Part shown: positions 19,254 to 27,661 of the stretch, in pieces | Layout of the letters: every line of letters begins with the position of its first letter | Position numbering within the stretch: position 1 is the first letter of the stretch | Assembly: GCA_023701285.1 (NCBI GenBank) | Contig: JAMPXH010000010.1 | Span: forward strand, 1-60,263 | Length of the DNA stretch: 60,263 nt | Source: Candidatus Didemnitutus sp. | Lineage (GTDB): Bacteria > Verrucomicrobiota > Verrucomicrobiia > Opitutales > Opitutaceae | Direction of reading: 5' to 3' | The notes under the pieces: generated by a model | Database searches by the model: none | What the model was told of the DNA's origin: nothing | The model's input: the letters and a program-made list of their open reading frames with translations, nothing else | Program-made: the position numbers and the translations under genes

Positions 19254-20444
19254 TCAAAGATGCACTTCCGCCGGCAGCACCTTGCCGGCGTTTTGCTTCT
19301 CGACGATCGGCGTATTCTTGAGCGGGTAGCGGAATTCGCGGCCTTCGAAGTTTCGGAAGACCACCTCGTCGTCCGTGATTTTCTCCAGATACTCCGGATT
19401 GATCGGCACCTTGCCGCCGCCGCCGGGTGCATCGATCACGTATTGCGGCACGGCGTAGCCCGTCGTGTGCCCGCGGAGCGCTTGGATGATCTCAAGGCCC
19501 TTGCGAACGTCGGCCTTGAAGTGCGCGCCGCCCGTGATGAGGTCCATCTGATAAAGGTAATACGGCCGCACCCGCATGCGCAGCAGGCGGTGCACGAGCG
19601 CCTTCATGACCTCGGCGTCGTCGTTCACCCCACGGAGCAGCACGCTCTGGTTGCCCAGCGGCACGCCGGCGTAGGAGAGGCGCTCGCAGGCGTCCTTCAG
19701 CTCCCGCGTGGCTTCCTTCGGGTGGTTGACGTGGATGCTCATCCAGATCGGCCCGTGCTTCTTGAGCACCTCGCAGAGCTCCGGCGTGATGCGCTGCGGC
19801 AGGAACACCGGGATGCGCGACCCGATGCGGATGAACTCCACATGCGGGATCGCGCGCAGCCGGCCGAGCAGGTGGTCGAGCTTCTTGTCCGAGAGCAGCA
19901 GCGGATCGCCGCCCGAGAGAAGCACGTCGCGCACCTCCGGGTGAGACTCGATGTAGCGGAGCGCCTGCTCGTATTCCGGGTGGAAGTTGTAGTCCTGCGC
20001 GTTCGAGACCAGCCGGCTGCGCGTGCAATAGCGGCAATAGCTCGCGCAGCGGTCGGTCACGAGGAACAGCACGCGGTCCGGGTAACGGTGCACGAGACCG
20101 GGCACCGGCGAATGCTCGTCCTCGCCCAGCGAATCCAGCATCTCCTCGGCCGACACGATGCTCTCGTCGATCCGCGGGATGACCTGCTTGCGGATCGGGC
20201 ATGCCGGATCGTCGCGGTCGATGAGGTTGAAGAAATAGGGCGTGATCGCCAGCGCCAGCTTGTGCGCCGCGAAGAGGCAGCCGGCCTTCTCCTCCGGCGT
20301 GAGCGTCATCAGGCGTTCGAGCTGCTCGACGGTGGTGATGCGGTTCTTGAGCTGCCACGTCCAGTCGCGCCAATCGGCTTCCGGGATGTGTTGCCAAAGG
20401 CCCTGGCCCTCAAACCAGGCGGCGCGGTCTTCAGAATAGGACAT
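19254..20444 (-). CDS. kamA: Lysine 2,3-aminomutase / KamA-family radical SAM enzyme
   Basis: The 396-residue radical SAM protein has the cluster motif CxxxCxxC as CASYCRYC (then TRSRLV) and the family's LLSGGDPLLLSD substrate/SAM loop. HTTGYAVPQYVIDAPGGGGK near the C-terminus is typical for KamA. The enzyme converts L-lysine to beta-lysine using PLP and SAM. Paralogues acting on glutamate or EF-P (EpmB) are shorter or differ at the C-terminus. The length and C-terminal motif favour the lysine-type enzyme. It is divergent from the c-di-AMP riboswitch/trkH unit. Beta-lysine could serve as an osmolyte precursor, which would fit the potassium-transport neighbour, but that is inference. Confidence 0.88.
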   Translation of the reverse strand: MSYSEDRAAWFEGQGLWQHIPEADWRDWTWQLKNRITTVEQLERLMTLTPEEKAGCLFAAHKLALAITPYFFNLIDRDDPACPIRKQVIPRIDESIVSAEEMLDSLGEDEHSPVPGLVHRYPDRVLFLVTDRCASYCRYCTRSRLVSNAQDYNFHPEYEQALRYIESHPEVRDVLLSGGDPLLLSDKKLDHLLGRLRAIPHVEFIRIGSRIPVFLPQRITPELCEVLKKHGPIWMSIHVNHPKEATRELKDACERLSYAGVPLGNQSVLLRGVNDDAEVMKALVHRLLRMRVRPYYLYQMDLITGGAHFKADVRKGLEIIQALRGHTTGYAVPQYVIDAPGGGGKVPINPEYLEKITDDEVVFRNFEGREFRYPLKNTPIVEKQNAGKVLPAEVHL

Positions 20445-20649
20445 TGAAGTGGAAAACGGCTATCCGGTTGCCGCGGGGTGTCAAACGACGGTTCGCCGCC
20501 GGGCCCGGACAATTTCGGACGCACCGCGCCGGCACAGCTTGGGTTAAATTCCCGGCGCAACCGCGCCACGCCGGGCCACTTGCATCGCGCTGACGGAGGC
20601 TGGATTGACCGGCGGGGCAAGGCGGGGTTTTTTCGCGCCCACGTTCTTT

Positions 20650-20803
20650 GTCGGTGATTGCAGCCTAAGCACCCGTCGCTTCCTCGACGGGTGCGCGGGG
20701 GAACCAACTTCCCGGCGCGAGCCGGGACGGGGCGCACGTGACGGGGTAACCCGCCGCCAGGCCACTTCTCTGGCCGAGCCCGTCAGCTAACCTCGTCGGC
20801 CTC
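20650..20803 (+). promoter_or_regulatory. c-di-AMP (ydaO/yuaA) riboswitch
   Basis: The leader has the ydaO hallmarks in order: cctaag in the first stem, cgGGGGAACCaa, a GGGGcgca element, acttctct, then CCGagCCCGtCAGCTAACCTCG and ggc. It lies ~120 bp upstream of a TrkH/KtrB-type potassium transporter, a classical c-di-AMP target. High c-di-AMP should lower expression. Confidence 0.92.
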
Positions 20804-20925
20804 GGGAAGGGCGATCCTCTGAGCCTGCAAGTGCAGTGCCCATGGTCACTCCACCAACATCTCCCTCCTCCACGACGCGAGAGAAACGGTTCGCGCCGCC
20901 GGATGCGGGACTCAGGTCGATCTCC

Positions 20926-22272
20926 ATGAATCCACTGCTTGCCGCTGTTCGCGCCCGGCTCGAACGGCTGTTTTCCGATCCGGTGCGGCTCGTGCCGCTC
21001 GGCTACGCCTTCTACGTCACCCTCGGCTGGGGCCTGTTGCTGCTGCCGATCTGCCAACGTGGGGAGGCGACCGCCACTTGGCTCGATCACCTCTTCACGA
21101 CGGTTTCGGCCGTGTCGACGACCGGCCTCGTCACCGTGCCCACCGGGGCCACCTACACCGGGGCCGGGCAGCTCGTGATCCTCCTCCTCATGCAACTCGG
21201 CGGCTTGGGCTACATGACGCTCGGATCGTTCACGGTGCTGTCGGTCACCGGGCGCCTGCCGGCACTGCGCGAGAAAGTCGGAGCAACGGCGCTCAGCCTG
21301 CCGGCCGGTTTCGCCGTGGGGCCGTTCCTGCGCGTGGTGGTCCTGTTTACCCTCAGCATCGAAATCCTCGGCGCGCTGGCGCTCACGCCGGTGTTCGCGG
21401 CGCGCGGTGTCGAGCACCCGGTGTGGGAGGCGGTGTTCCACAGCGTGTCCGCGTTCTGCACCGCAGGCTTCGGGCTCTATGGCGACAGTTTCGAGAGCTT
21501 CCGCGGCGACCTCTGGCTCAACACCATCATCTCAATCCTGAGCTACCTCGGGGCCATCGGCTTCATCGTGGCCGCGGATTGTTGGGCGTTCGTGCGCGGG
21601 CGGAAGGCCTGGCTGACCCTCACGTCGAAGATCATCCTCGTCAGCACAGCGTGGATCGTCGTCCTCGGCACGCTGCTCTTCGCCACGACGGAACCGAGCA
21701 TCGCGACGCTGCCTCTGGGCGAACGCTGGATGACCGCGTTTTTCCAAGTGATGAGCGCGAGCACGACGGTGGGCTTCAACACGGTGCCGGTCGGCGCGCT
21801 CTCCGCCAGCTCGGTGCTGCTGCTGACGATCGCCATGGTCATCGGCGCCTCTCCGTCCGGCACCGGCGGCGGCATCAAGACCACGAGCCTGACCGCGCTC
21901 TGGGCCGTGATGCTGGCCGTCGCACGGCGACGCTCGCAGGTGCGGTTTCTTCACCGCGAGGTGCCAGACGCCCGCGTGCGTGCGGCCGTGGCCAACGTCA
22001 CGCTCTACAGCCTGACGCTCTGCGCCGGCATCTACGCGCTGACGCTCGTGGAAACGGCCCCCGTGGCCGATCTGGTCTTTGAGGGTGCCTCCGCCCTTGG
22101 CACGGTCGGCCTCAGCCGCGGCATCACCGGAGCGTTGTCCGCCGCGGGCAAGTCCATCCTCATTGCCCTGATGTTCCTCGGCCGCGTCGGCCCGCTGGCG
22201 CTCGGCATGGCCTTGGTCAGCCGCTCCAGCTTGGACGACACGAACCACCCGGAGGAAGATGTCGCCCTCTGA
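20926..22272 (+). CDS. TrkH/KtrB-type potassium channel subunit
   Basis: The 448-residue membrane protein has the four M1-P-M2 repeats of the Trk/Ktr/HKT family. The pore loops are visible as SAVSTTGL, SAFCTAGFG, SASTTVGFNT and GASALGTVGLS, each with the selectivity Gly. Length and the lack of extra N-terminal helices are closer to KtrB than to proteobacterial TrkH. No TrkA/KtrA gene lies in the window. I chose ATG 20926 because it starts the family-like N-terminus; an in-frame ATG at 20842 is possible. The riboswitch upstream ties expression to c-di-AMP. Confidence 0.9.
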   Translation: MNPLLAAVRARLERLFSDPVRLVPLGYAFYVTLGWGLLLLPICQRGEATATWLDHLFTTVSAVSTTGLVTVPTGATYTGAGQLVILLLMQLGGLGYMTLGSFTVLSVTGRLPALREKVGATALSLPAGFAVGPFLRVVVLFTLSIEILGALALTPVFAARGVEHPVWEAVFHSVSAFCTAGFGLYGDSFESFRGDLWLNTIISILSYLGAIGFIVAADCWAFVRGRKAWLTLTSKIILVSTAWIVVLGTLLFATTEPSIATLPLGERWMTAFFQVMSASTTVGFNTVPVGALSASSVLLLTIAMVIGASPSGTGGGIKTTSLTALWAVMLAVARRRSQVRFLHREVPDARVRAAVANVTLYSLTLCAGIYALTLVETAPVADLVFEGASALGTVGLSRGITGALSAAGKSILIALMFLGRVGPLALGMALVSRSSLDDTNHPEEDVAL

Positions 22273-22354
22273 GCGACGACCGCCGCCACGCTCGCCTTCG
22301 TCTTGAGCCGATCGTCGGCTTGCAGCCGCAGGCGTCCGCGAGCGGATGCCCGCG

Positions 22355-22379
22355 GGCGCGGCGGAAGTCCCGCCGCGCC
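22355..22379. terminator. Perfect 10-bp GC hairpin between trkH-type gene and carA
   Basis: ggcgcggcgg and ccgccgcgcc form a 10-bp stem with a 5-nt loop, 83 bp after the transporter stop and 80 bp before carA. It has no U tract, so it may be a terminator of the GC-only kind or a leader structure of carA. Confidence 0.4.
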
Positions 22380-22458
22380 GCCCAGTTGGAATTATGCCCC
22401 GCAGTTTCTCGGAATCTCGCTAGACACCCCCGGCCGAACTGCTTTTCGTGCCTCTTTA

Positions 22459-23631
22459 ATGTCCGCTCCCAAACCTGCGATTCTGGCCCTTGAAGATGGC
22501 AGTGTGTTCCGCGGCGCCGCTTTCGGCGCCGAGGCAACCATCGCCGGCGAGTGTGTCTTCAACACCTCGATGACCGGTTATCAGGAAATCCTGACCGACC
22601 CGTCCTATTTCGGTCAGATCGTCACGATGACCGCCGTGCAGATCGGCAACTACGGCATCAACGAGGAGGACGAGGAGCACTCCGGACCCAAGGCCTCCGG
22701 CTTCGTCGTGCGCGAGGTCTCCCCCATCGTCAGCAACTGGCGCAGCCAGATGTCGCTCGACGCCTACCTCGCCAAGCACGGCATCCCCGGCATCAGCGAG
22801 GTCGACACCCGCGCCCTGACCAAGAAGCTCCGCGTCACCGGCGCCATGAAGTGCTGCCTCAGCACGCAGCCCATTTCCGACGACGACGCCGTCGCGCGCG
22901 CCAAGAACTGGCAGGACATGGCCGGCTCCGACTACGTCAAGGACACCACCTGCAAGGCCCCCTACGTCTGGGGCGCCGACGATCCGCAGCGCTTCAACAC
23001 GGCCTACCTCCCCGTCGGCACCACCCTCGGTGCCAAGCCCCCGCACGCGAAGCGCTTCAAGGTCGCCGCCTTCGACTACGGCGCGAAATACACCATCTTC
23101 CGCAAGCTCGTCCGCCACGGCTTCGACGTGCACGTCTTCCCCGCCACCGCCACCGCTGAGCAGGTGCGCGAGGCCGGCGTCGACTGCCTCTTCCTCTCCA
23201 ACGGCCCGGGCGACCCGGCCGCGCTGCCCTACATCCACAAGACCGTCAGCGCGCTCCTGCCCGATTACCCGACCTTTGGCATCTGCCTCGGCCACCAGAT
23301 GATCACGCACGCCCTCGGCGGCACGACCTTCAAGCTCAAGTTCGGCCACCGCGGCGGCAACCAGCCGGTGAAGAACCTCGAGACCGGCAAGGTCTCCATC
23401 ACCGCCCAGAACCACGGCTTCGCCACCGACCCGAAATCCCTCGAAGCCCGCAGCGCGCTGGTCACGGAGATCAACCTCAACGACAACACCGTCGAAGGCC
23501 TCCGCCACAAGGAGCTGCCGGTCTTCTCCGTGCAGTATCACCCCGAGGCCGCCCCCGGCCCGAACGACGCCGACCCGCTCTTCGAGGACTTCTACGCCCT
23601 CGTTGCCAAGCGCAAGGCCGGCAAGATCTGA
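22459..23631 (+). CDS. carA: Carbamoyl-phosphate synthase small subunit
   Basis: The 390-residue protein has the CarA N-terminal domain (ALEDGSVFRGAAFG, TSMTGYQEILTDPSY) and a class I glutamine amidotransferase domain with catalytic Cys in FGICLGHQ and His/Glu in QYHPEAAPGP. It supplies ammonia from glutamine to CarB for arginine and pyrimidine synthesis. No carB follows; a strong terminator does (23694), so the subunits are encoded apart in this genome. The start ATG 22459 begins the fold directly. Confidence 0.97.
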   Translation: MSAPKPAILALEDGSVFRGAAFGAEATIAGECVFNTSMTGYQEILTDPSYFGQIVTMTAVQIGNYGINEEDEEHSGPKASGFVVREVSPIVSNWRSQMSLDAYLAKHGIPGISEVDTRALTKKLRVTGAMKCCLSTQPISDDDAVARAKNWQDMAGSDYVKDTTCKAPYVWGADDPQRFNTAYLPVGTTLGAKPPHAKRFKVAAFDYGAKYTIFRKLVRHGFDVHVFPATATAEQVREAGVDCLFLSNGPGDPAALPYIHKTVSALLPDYPTFGICLGHQMITHALGGTTFKLKFGHRGGNQPVKNLETGKVSITAQNHGFATDPKSLEARSALVTEINLNDNTVEGLRHKELPVFSVQYHPEAAPGPNDADPLFEDFYALVAKRKAGKI

Positions 23632-23693
23632 GCCGGGCGCGACGCGAGACGCGCCGCGCGAAGACACAAGCCGCAAGTAACAGGAGCCAAGTC

Positions 23694-23719
23694 AGGCCGG
23701 TCTCACGACCGGCCTTTTT
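23694..23719 (+). terminator. Rho-independent terminator of carA
   Basis: The stem is aggccgg/ccggcct with an 8-nt loop followed by TTTT, 62 bp after the carA stop. Confidence 0.9.
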
Positions 23720-24208
23720 GCGACAACGGCAGAGATCTGAAACCGAGCCGCGGAAACGCCTGCCCGAGCGCCACCTGGCGATGCGCAGCTCCAGCTTGCT
23801 CCCTGGGCGATTCTCGCGCCCCTCCGCGCATTGCCCCGCCGCGCGTCGTTCAGCGCAGATTGACTCAAGTCAACGACCCTTCGCCTTTGGACGTATCCGA
23901 CTTGGCAGGTGGTCGCAGCCGTCCCGGCGACGACAAGCGTCGTCAGGAGAATTACGCCCACCTCCACAAGTCCAGAAGCTACGGGCGCCTGGTATTCGAC
24001 TGCAACCACCCCTCGCTGGTAGAGGCGAGCGTCCCGCTCGCCACGCGCGCGGTGCCTGCCAAGGACGGCAGACACACCGTTTCTGCAACTGCTCCAGCCA
24101 GAAACGGCACCGCCCGGCTTGGCCCGCTAACGCGGACACGCATCGATTGTTGAATATATATTTCGAATGACTCAGTCGCAACTCTGCCCGAGTCTCGACA
24201 CCAGCAAG
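23720..24208. other. Gene-poor interval with a small GC hairpin repeat
   Basis: No frame here has a recognisable product. The only structures are a ggtag-led hairpin at 24018-24042 (listed separately) and an AT-rich patch (gaatatatatttcg, 24145-24168) just before the 5'-nucleotidase gene, which may hold its promoter. Confidence 0.6.
24018..24042. repeat. REP-like hairpin with ggtag lead
   Basis: ggtagag is followed by a perfect stem ggcgagcg-tcc-cgctcgcc. The tcc-loop design matches the hairpin at 10920, and the ggtag lead resembles the termini of the palindromes inserted in hrpA. Confidence 0.45.
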
Positions 24209-25729
24209 ATGCAACCGACCCCCTCCTTTTTCCTGCGGCTTTGGCTGCTCGTCGTCGCGCTGCCACTGGCCGTGGCGGCGCGCCCGGAACAGGCCGCTCC
24301 GCTCGCGCAACTGGTCGTCGTGCACACGAACGACATCCATGATCATGTGCGCCCCCGGGAGGACGGCGCCGGCGGCCTGCCATATGTGGCTGGGTTCGTC
24401 GCGCAACTGCGCCGGCAGCACGGCGACGTGCTGGTCGTGGACGCGGGTGACGTCACCGAGAAAGGCGACCTGATCGGCGCGCGCACCCATGGCCTGATCA
24501 CTTACGAGGCGATGCGGCGCGTCGGGTATCACGCGGTGGCCATCGGCAATCACGATCTGGATCGCGTGCCGCTGGAGCGCCTGCGGCGGCACGAGAAGGC
24601 GCTCGGCCAGAGGTTGCTGTGCGCGAATCTCCTCGGCCCCGATGACCAGCCGCTGTTCGAACCGGCGCGGCTGGTGCGGATCGGCGAGGTGCAAGTCGGC
24701 CTGGTCGGGCTGACCTTGGCGGCGCACGAAGGCCGGACGCGCGAGGGCCTGCTCGATTTGCGAGCGAGCGGCCGCCGGCTGGCCCACGAAGCCCGTGCGC
24801 TGCGCGCCGCCGGAGCGGACGTGGTGGTGGCGGTCTGCCACGAGGGCACGAAGGCATGCGCGGAACTGTCGCAACTGGCTCCGGAAGTGGCTCTCTTCGT
24901 CTCCGCGCATACGCATGAGATCGTCCGCGCTCCGATCGTCGTGCCCGGCACCGGAGCCTTGGTCGTGCAGGCCAGCTCCTACGCTCGTTGGGCGGGCTTG
25001 CTCAAACTCGAGGTCGACCGCCGCACCGGGCGAATCGTGCGGTATGGCGGATCGCTGGTGGAGATGACGGGCGAGGCGTTCGCGCCGGACCCAGCCATCC
25101 AGGGACTCGTCGCGGCGGCGGAAGGCACGGCCGCCCCGGACGCCAGCGTCTTCGTGATCGAGAACGAGCGCTCCCTCACCGCGTCAGAAATCGGCCTGCT
25201 CGGCGCGGAGGCCCTGCGCACGCAGACCGGAGCCGAGATCGGCTTCTGCCTGCCGTCGCAAGTCGTCCGCGACGTGCTGCCCGCCGGCCGGCTGGACTAC
25301 AATTCGTTCTACCGTGCGGTCGGCCTGATCGGCGCCAACCTCGTGGCCGCGGAACTCTCCGGCGCGGAGATCGCCGCCTACTTCACGGGCTGGCAGCGCA
25401 ATGGGAAGGAAAGGCCGGAATGGGCCGGCTTCCGTGCGCAGCGCACCGGGCGCGGCGGCCTGCTCCAGCCCGAACTCGAGCCGACACGCCGATACCGCGT
25501 AGTGATGCCCAAGCGAGAGTGGGGTCTGGTGATGCGTCAGCTGAAGTCGGCCGGTGCCGACCGGACCGCACCCGCGCTCAAGGAACGCGCGCAACGCCTC
25601 GACGCGAGCCTCGCCGGCGCGCTGCGCGATTACCTCTCCGCGAGGCGGGAGCAGGGCCAATCGCTGCGCGAAGTTCTCGCCGAGTTGGAAGCGGCACGCT
25701 CGCCGACCGCGGCGTTGACCAATCATTGA
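24209..25729 (+). CDS. 5'-nucleotidase/UshA-family metallophosphatase, secreted
   Basis: The 506-residue protein starts with a signal peptide (MQPTPSFFLRLWLLVVALPL). The calcineurin-like domain has VVVHTNDIHDH, VVDAGDVTEKG and AIGNHDLD, which supply the two-metal centre, plus AHTHEI. The C-terminal 5'-nucleotidase domain covers residues ~300-500. It should remove phosphate from nucleotides or sugar nucleotides in the periplasm. An upstream in-frame ATG at 24167 would add 14 polar residues before the signal; I prefer 24209 because an AT-rich possible promoter abuts 24167. Confidence 0.88.
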   Translation: MQPTPSFFLRLWLLVVALPLAVAARPEQAAPLAQLVVVHTNDIHDHVRPREDGAGGLPYVAGFVAQLRRQHGDVLVVDAGDVTEKGDLIGARTHGLITYEAMRRVGYHAVAIGNHDLDRVPLERLRRHEKALGQRLLCANLLGPDDQPLFEPARLVRIGEVQVGLVGLTLAAHEGRTREGLLDLRASGRRLAHEARALRAAGADVVVAVCHEGTKACAELSQLAPEVALFVSAHTHEIVRAPIVVPGTGALVVQASSYARWAGLLKLEVDRRTGRIVRYGGSLVEMTGEAFAPDPAIQGLVAAAEGTAAPDASVFVIENERSLTASEIGLLGAEALRTQTGAEIGFCLPSQVVRDVLPAGRLDYNSFYRAVGLIGANLVAAELSGAEIAAYFTGWQRNGKERPEWAGFRAQRTGRGGLLQPELEPTRRYRVVMPKREWGLVMRQLKSAGADRTAPALKERAQRLDASLAGALRDYLSARREQGQSLREVLAELEAARSPTAALTNH

Positions 25730-25871
25730 GCCACGCTCGTGCCGTCATCTTTGGGCGCCGCGGAACCGCCGCCGCAGGCAGCGACCTCGATCGCGCCCCG
25801 AAAACAGCCTCGATGCCAGCACGCCTTCCAAGCACCGCACCAGCTCCGTAACCACAAACTACAAAGCCTGA

Positions 25872-26279
25872 CCCCATCCGCTCGCCCGTTACCTCGCGCG
25901 CTACGTCAGCCGCACGGCGATCAGCGACGAGCGCATCATCGTGGCCGATGAGGAACGCGTGGTGTTCAACTATACCGACTCGAAGACGCAGCAGCGGAAG
26001 CGTTGCACGCTCAGCGCCGAGGAGTTCCTGCGGCGCTATCTGCAACACGTGCCACCGTCCGGTCAGCACCGCGTGCGCTACTTCGGCTGGATGCATCCCT
26101 CGTCCAAGGTGCGCCGCATGCAGATCGAGACGCTGCTGCAAAAACCGATCCTCGTCACCGCTCCACCGCCGGAGCGGCCGAAGTGGCACTTGCGCTGTCC
26201 GCATTGCGAGCGCTTCACGCTCGTGCGCGTCGGCGCGTTGCCACGGCAGGCGCGAGCACCGCCACGCTGCACGCGATGA
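25872..26279 (+). pseudogene. IS91-family (Y2) transposase, 3' fragment
   Basis: An open frame following an in-frame stop at 25869 encodes LARYLARYVSRTAIS, then FNYTDSKTQQRKRCTLSAEE, FLRRYLQHVP and RVRYFGWMHP. This matches the C-terminal region of IS91/ISCR rolling-circle transposases. The catalytic two-Tyr part and most of the upstream gene are missing. The piece ends with a cysteine-containing tail (LRCPHCERF). It lies ~270 bp from the outer attC of the integron. IS91-like elements often accompany integrons, so it may mark an old event at the array's end. Confidence 0.8.
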
Positions 26280-26548
26280 GTGTTCCGCTGCCATCTTCCG
26301 CCCGCTCTGGGCGACGCGCCCCTCGCGCCGCCAGCGGGAGCTTTGCGCCGAGCGAGAAAATGCGGCCATTTGATATATCGAACCACTGTCGCCGAGCCTC
26401 ACCGATGATAACTCCCTCCTCGCGTCGACACATCGCGGCATCCTCGCGCGCGCTCGACGCGCTTCGCCGCTCCGCCTCGCTCACCACGCGCCAAACACAA
26501 AGCGCATAAGCGCTCTCGTCGCGGCGGCCTTCAATCGTTCCCGGGCTT
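26280..26548. other. Interval between the IS91 remnant and the outermost attC
   Basis: I see no gene or clear structure. It could include the lost terminus of the IS91-type element, but no terminal motif could be assigned. Confidence 0.4.
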
Positions 26549-26603
26549 GTTCAACCCGCGTCCCGCTGCGCGCTCCGGCGCAGCAGAACGCTCAGAGTTA
26601 GGC
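26549..26603 (-). repeat. attC site of cassette 8 (outer end of array)
   Basis: In cassette orientation it runs from GCCTAAC to GTTGAAC (55 bp). The stem GCGTTCTGCTGCGC pairs with its partner around a CGGA loop with only two wobble positions. The EF-Tu-like gene stops inside its first core site. Confidence 0.8.
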
Positions 26604-26993
26604 CGATTTCTGTTCTTCATCTTCTAAACGAAGCCGCGTGATTTCGCCGTGCCCAATAATCTTCGCGCCCTCTCGGAGCGTGAACGCGGCTCCTGGCACG
26701 CAACCAGAATACATCTCGTGCGGATAATTCCAGAGATAAAGCGTCGCCTTGAACGGACGGCCGATCGGAATCGGATCATCGCCTGACCAAAACGCGACCG
26801 ACACAAACGGATCAACGCAGCAGCGCAGTCCATCACGCATCTCGATCTTCGCTTCGCGCGTATTTCGTGGCTGAAGGACAATGTGCGGTCGGTAGCCGCC
26901 GCCATAAGCAACTGGCAGAATCGGCGTGCTGCGTCCGCCTTCTTCTTTCGAGAGGAGGACCAGCTCAGTGTCGATGAAAGCTCTCGTCGGCAT
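26598..26993 (-). CDS. Cassette 8: stand-alone EF-Tu domain III-like protein
   Basis: The 131-residue product matches the third (C-terminal) beta-barrel domain of elongation factor Tu. It begins IDTELVLLSKEEGGRSTPI, where EF-Tu has the corresponding YVLSKEEGGRHTPF, then has a GYRPHIVLQ strand and an end resembling FTLREGAKIIGHGEI. There is no GTPase domain. In EF-Tu this domain contacts domain I, tRNA and EF-Ts, so a translation-linked or decoy role is conceivable. The family is known as EF-Tu C-terminal-like small proteins, but no function is established. The stop codon lies in the cassette's own attC. Confidence 0.82.
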   Translation of the reverse strand: MPTRAFIDTELVLLSKEEGGRSTPILPVAYGGGYRPHIVLQPRNTREAKIEMRDGLRCCVDPFVSVAFWSGDDPIPIGRPFKATLYLWNYPHEMYSGCVPGAAFTLREGAKIIGHGEITRLRLEDEEQKSA

Positions 26994-27000
26994 GTTCGGC

Positions 27001-27067
27001 GCCTAACGATTACGATGAGCCATGGCCGGGCGCCAGCCCGGACATTGGCTCGGGCAACTGGTTCGCC
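27001..27067 (-). repeat. attC site of cassette 7
   Basis: 67 bp from GGCGAAC to GTTAGGC in cassette orientation. The arms around GAGCC-A-ATG and CATGGCTC leave one unpaired A, the extra-helical base expected in attC. It is about 90% identical to the attC at 27577. Confidence 0.88.
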
Positions 27068-27567
27068 CTCTTTCTTGCTTCAATGCAGACTTCAAGGGCC
27101 TCAGTCGGCTGGATGGGCTGCGCGGCAAGCTCGGCTGATCGCACCCACACATATGGCCTCCAAACAAGTCGACCGGGTTCGATCTGCGGGTCGGATGACG
27201 GGCCTCCAAACAATGAATGCCCCCGACCTGAAATCAGGAAATAGTGCATCCGACCGAGGCGGCCGACCTGATGGTCCCCAATCTTCTCTCTTACTTCGAC
27301 TGCGAGGGATGCAACTTCAGAAGGCAGATATAGCTGCCGTGAGAACTCCTCGACAGCATGTCTTAACTCCTCGGTCACCAATCGCCGGCAGCACTCTTCA
27401 AGTGACTCGCTTGGCTCACGCTGCCATCCACCGGGGAGCCTAAGGTGCGTGCCCGCGTGAGCCATGTGGCGCAGGAAGAAAAAGGCGTCGTCACAGACTA
27501 TGACTCCCGCAACCCAATCGGACGCCCCACCCATTTCCGGTAAAGGAGGAAAATCTGGTAGCGGCAT
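27010..27567 (-). CDS. Cassette 7: NUDIX hydrolase-like protein
   Basis: The 185-residue protein carries a NUDIX fold with the box LPGGWQREPSESLEECCRRL followed by VTEEL. The canonical GxxxxxExxxxAxRELxEE is altered: Cys-Cys-Arg-Arg stands where Ala-x-Arg-Glu is expected, while the TEEL end keeps acidic ligands. Activity against a nucleoside-diphosphate derivative is possible but not assured. The start codon lies 10 bp inside the cassette. The last ~19 residues (from RANQLPEP) are encoded by the attC itself, a common cassette feature. Confidence 0.8.
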   Translation of the reverse strand: MPLPDFPPLPEMGGASDWVAGVIVCDDAFFFLRHMAHAGTHLRLPGGWQREPSESLEECCRRLVTEELRHAVEEFSRQLYLPSEVASLAVEVREKIGDHQVGRLGRMHYFLISGRGHSLFGGPSSDPQIEPGRLVWRPYVWVRSAELAAQPIQPTEALEVCIEARKRANQLPEPMSGLAPGHGSS

Positions 27568-27576
27568 GGTTTCTCC

Positions 27577-27643
27577 GGCGAACGTTTACGATGAGCCACG
27601 GCCGGGCGCCAGCCCGGACGTTGGCTCGGGCATCTGGTTCGCC
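27577..27643 (-). repeat. attC site of cassette 6, cut off from its gene by IS30
   Basis: 67 bp with ends GGCGAAC and GTTCGCC, and the same stem and unpaired A as the attC at 27001. The IS30 element begins ~18 bp to its right, between it and the gene at 28748. Confidence 0.87.
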
Positions 27644-27661
27644 TTCTTGGATTCAAGAAGT

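Noticed and set aside
23718-24170. Possible small genes between carA and the 5'-nucleotidase
   Set aside because: The frames lack motifs and plausible composition, and overlap a hairpin repeat.
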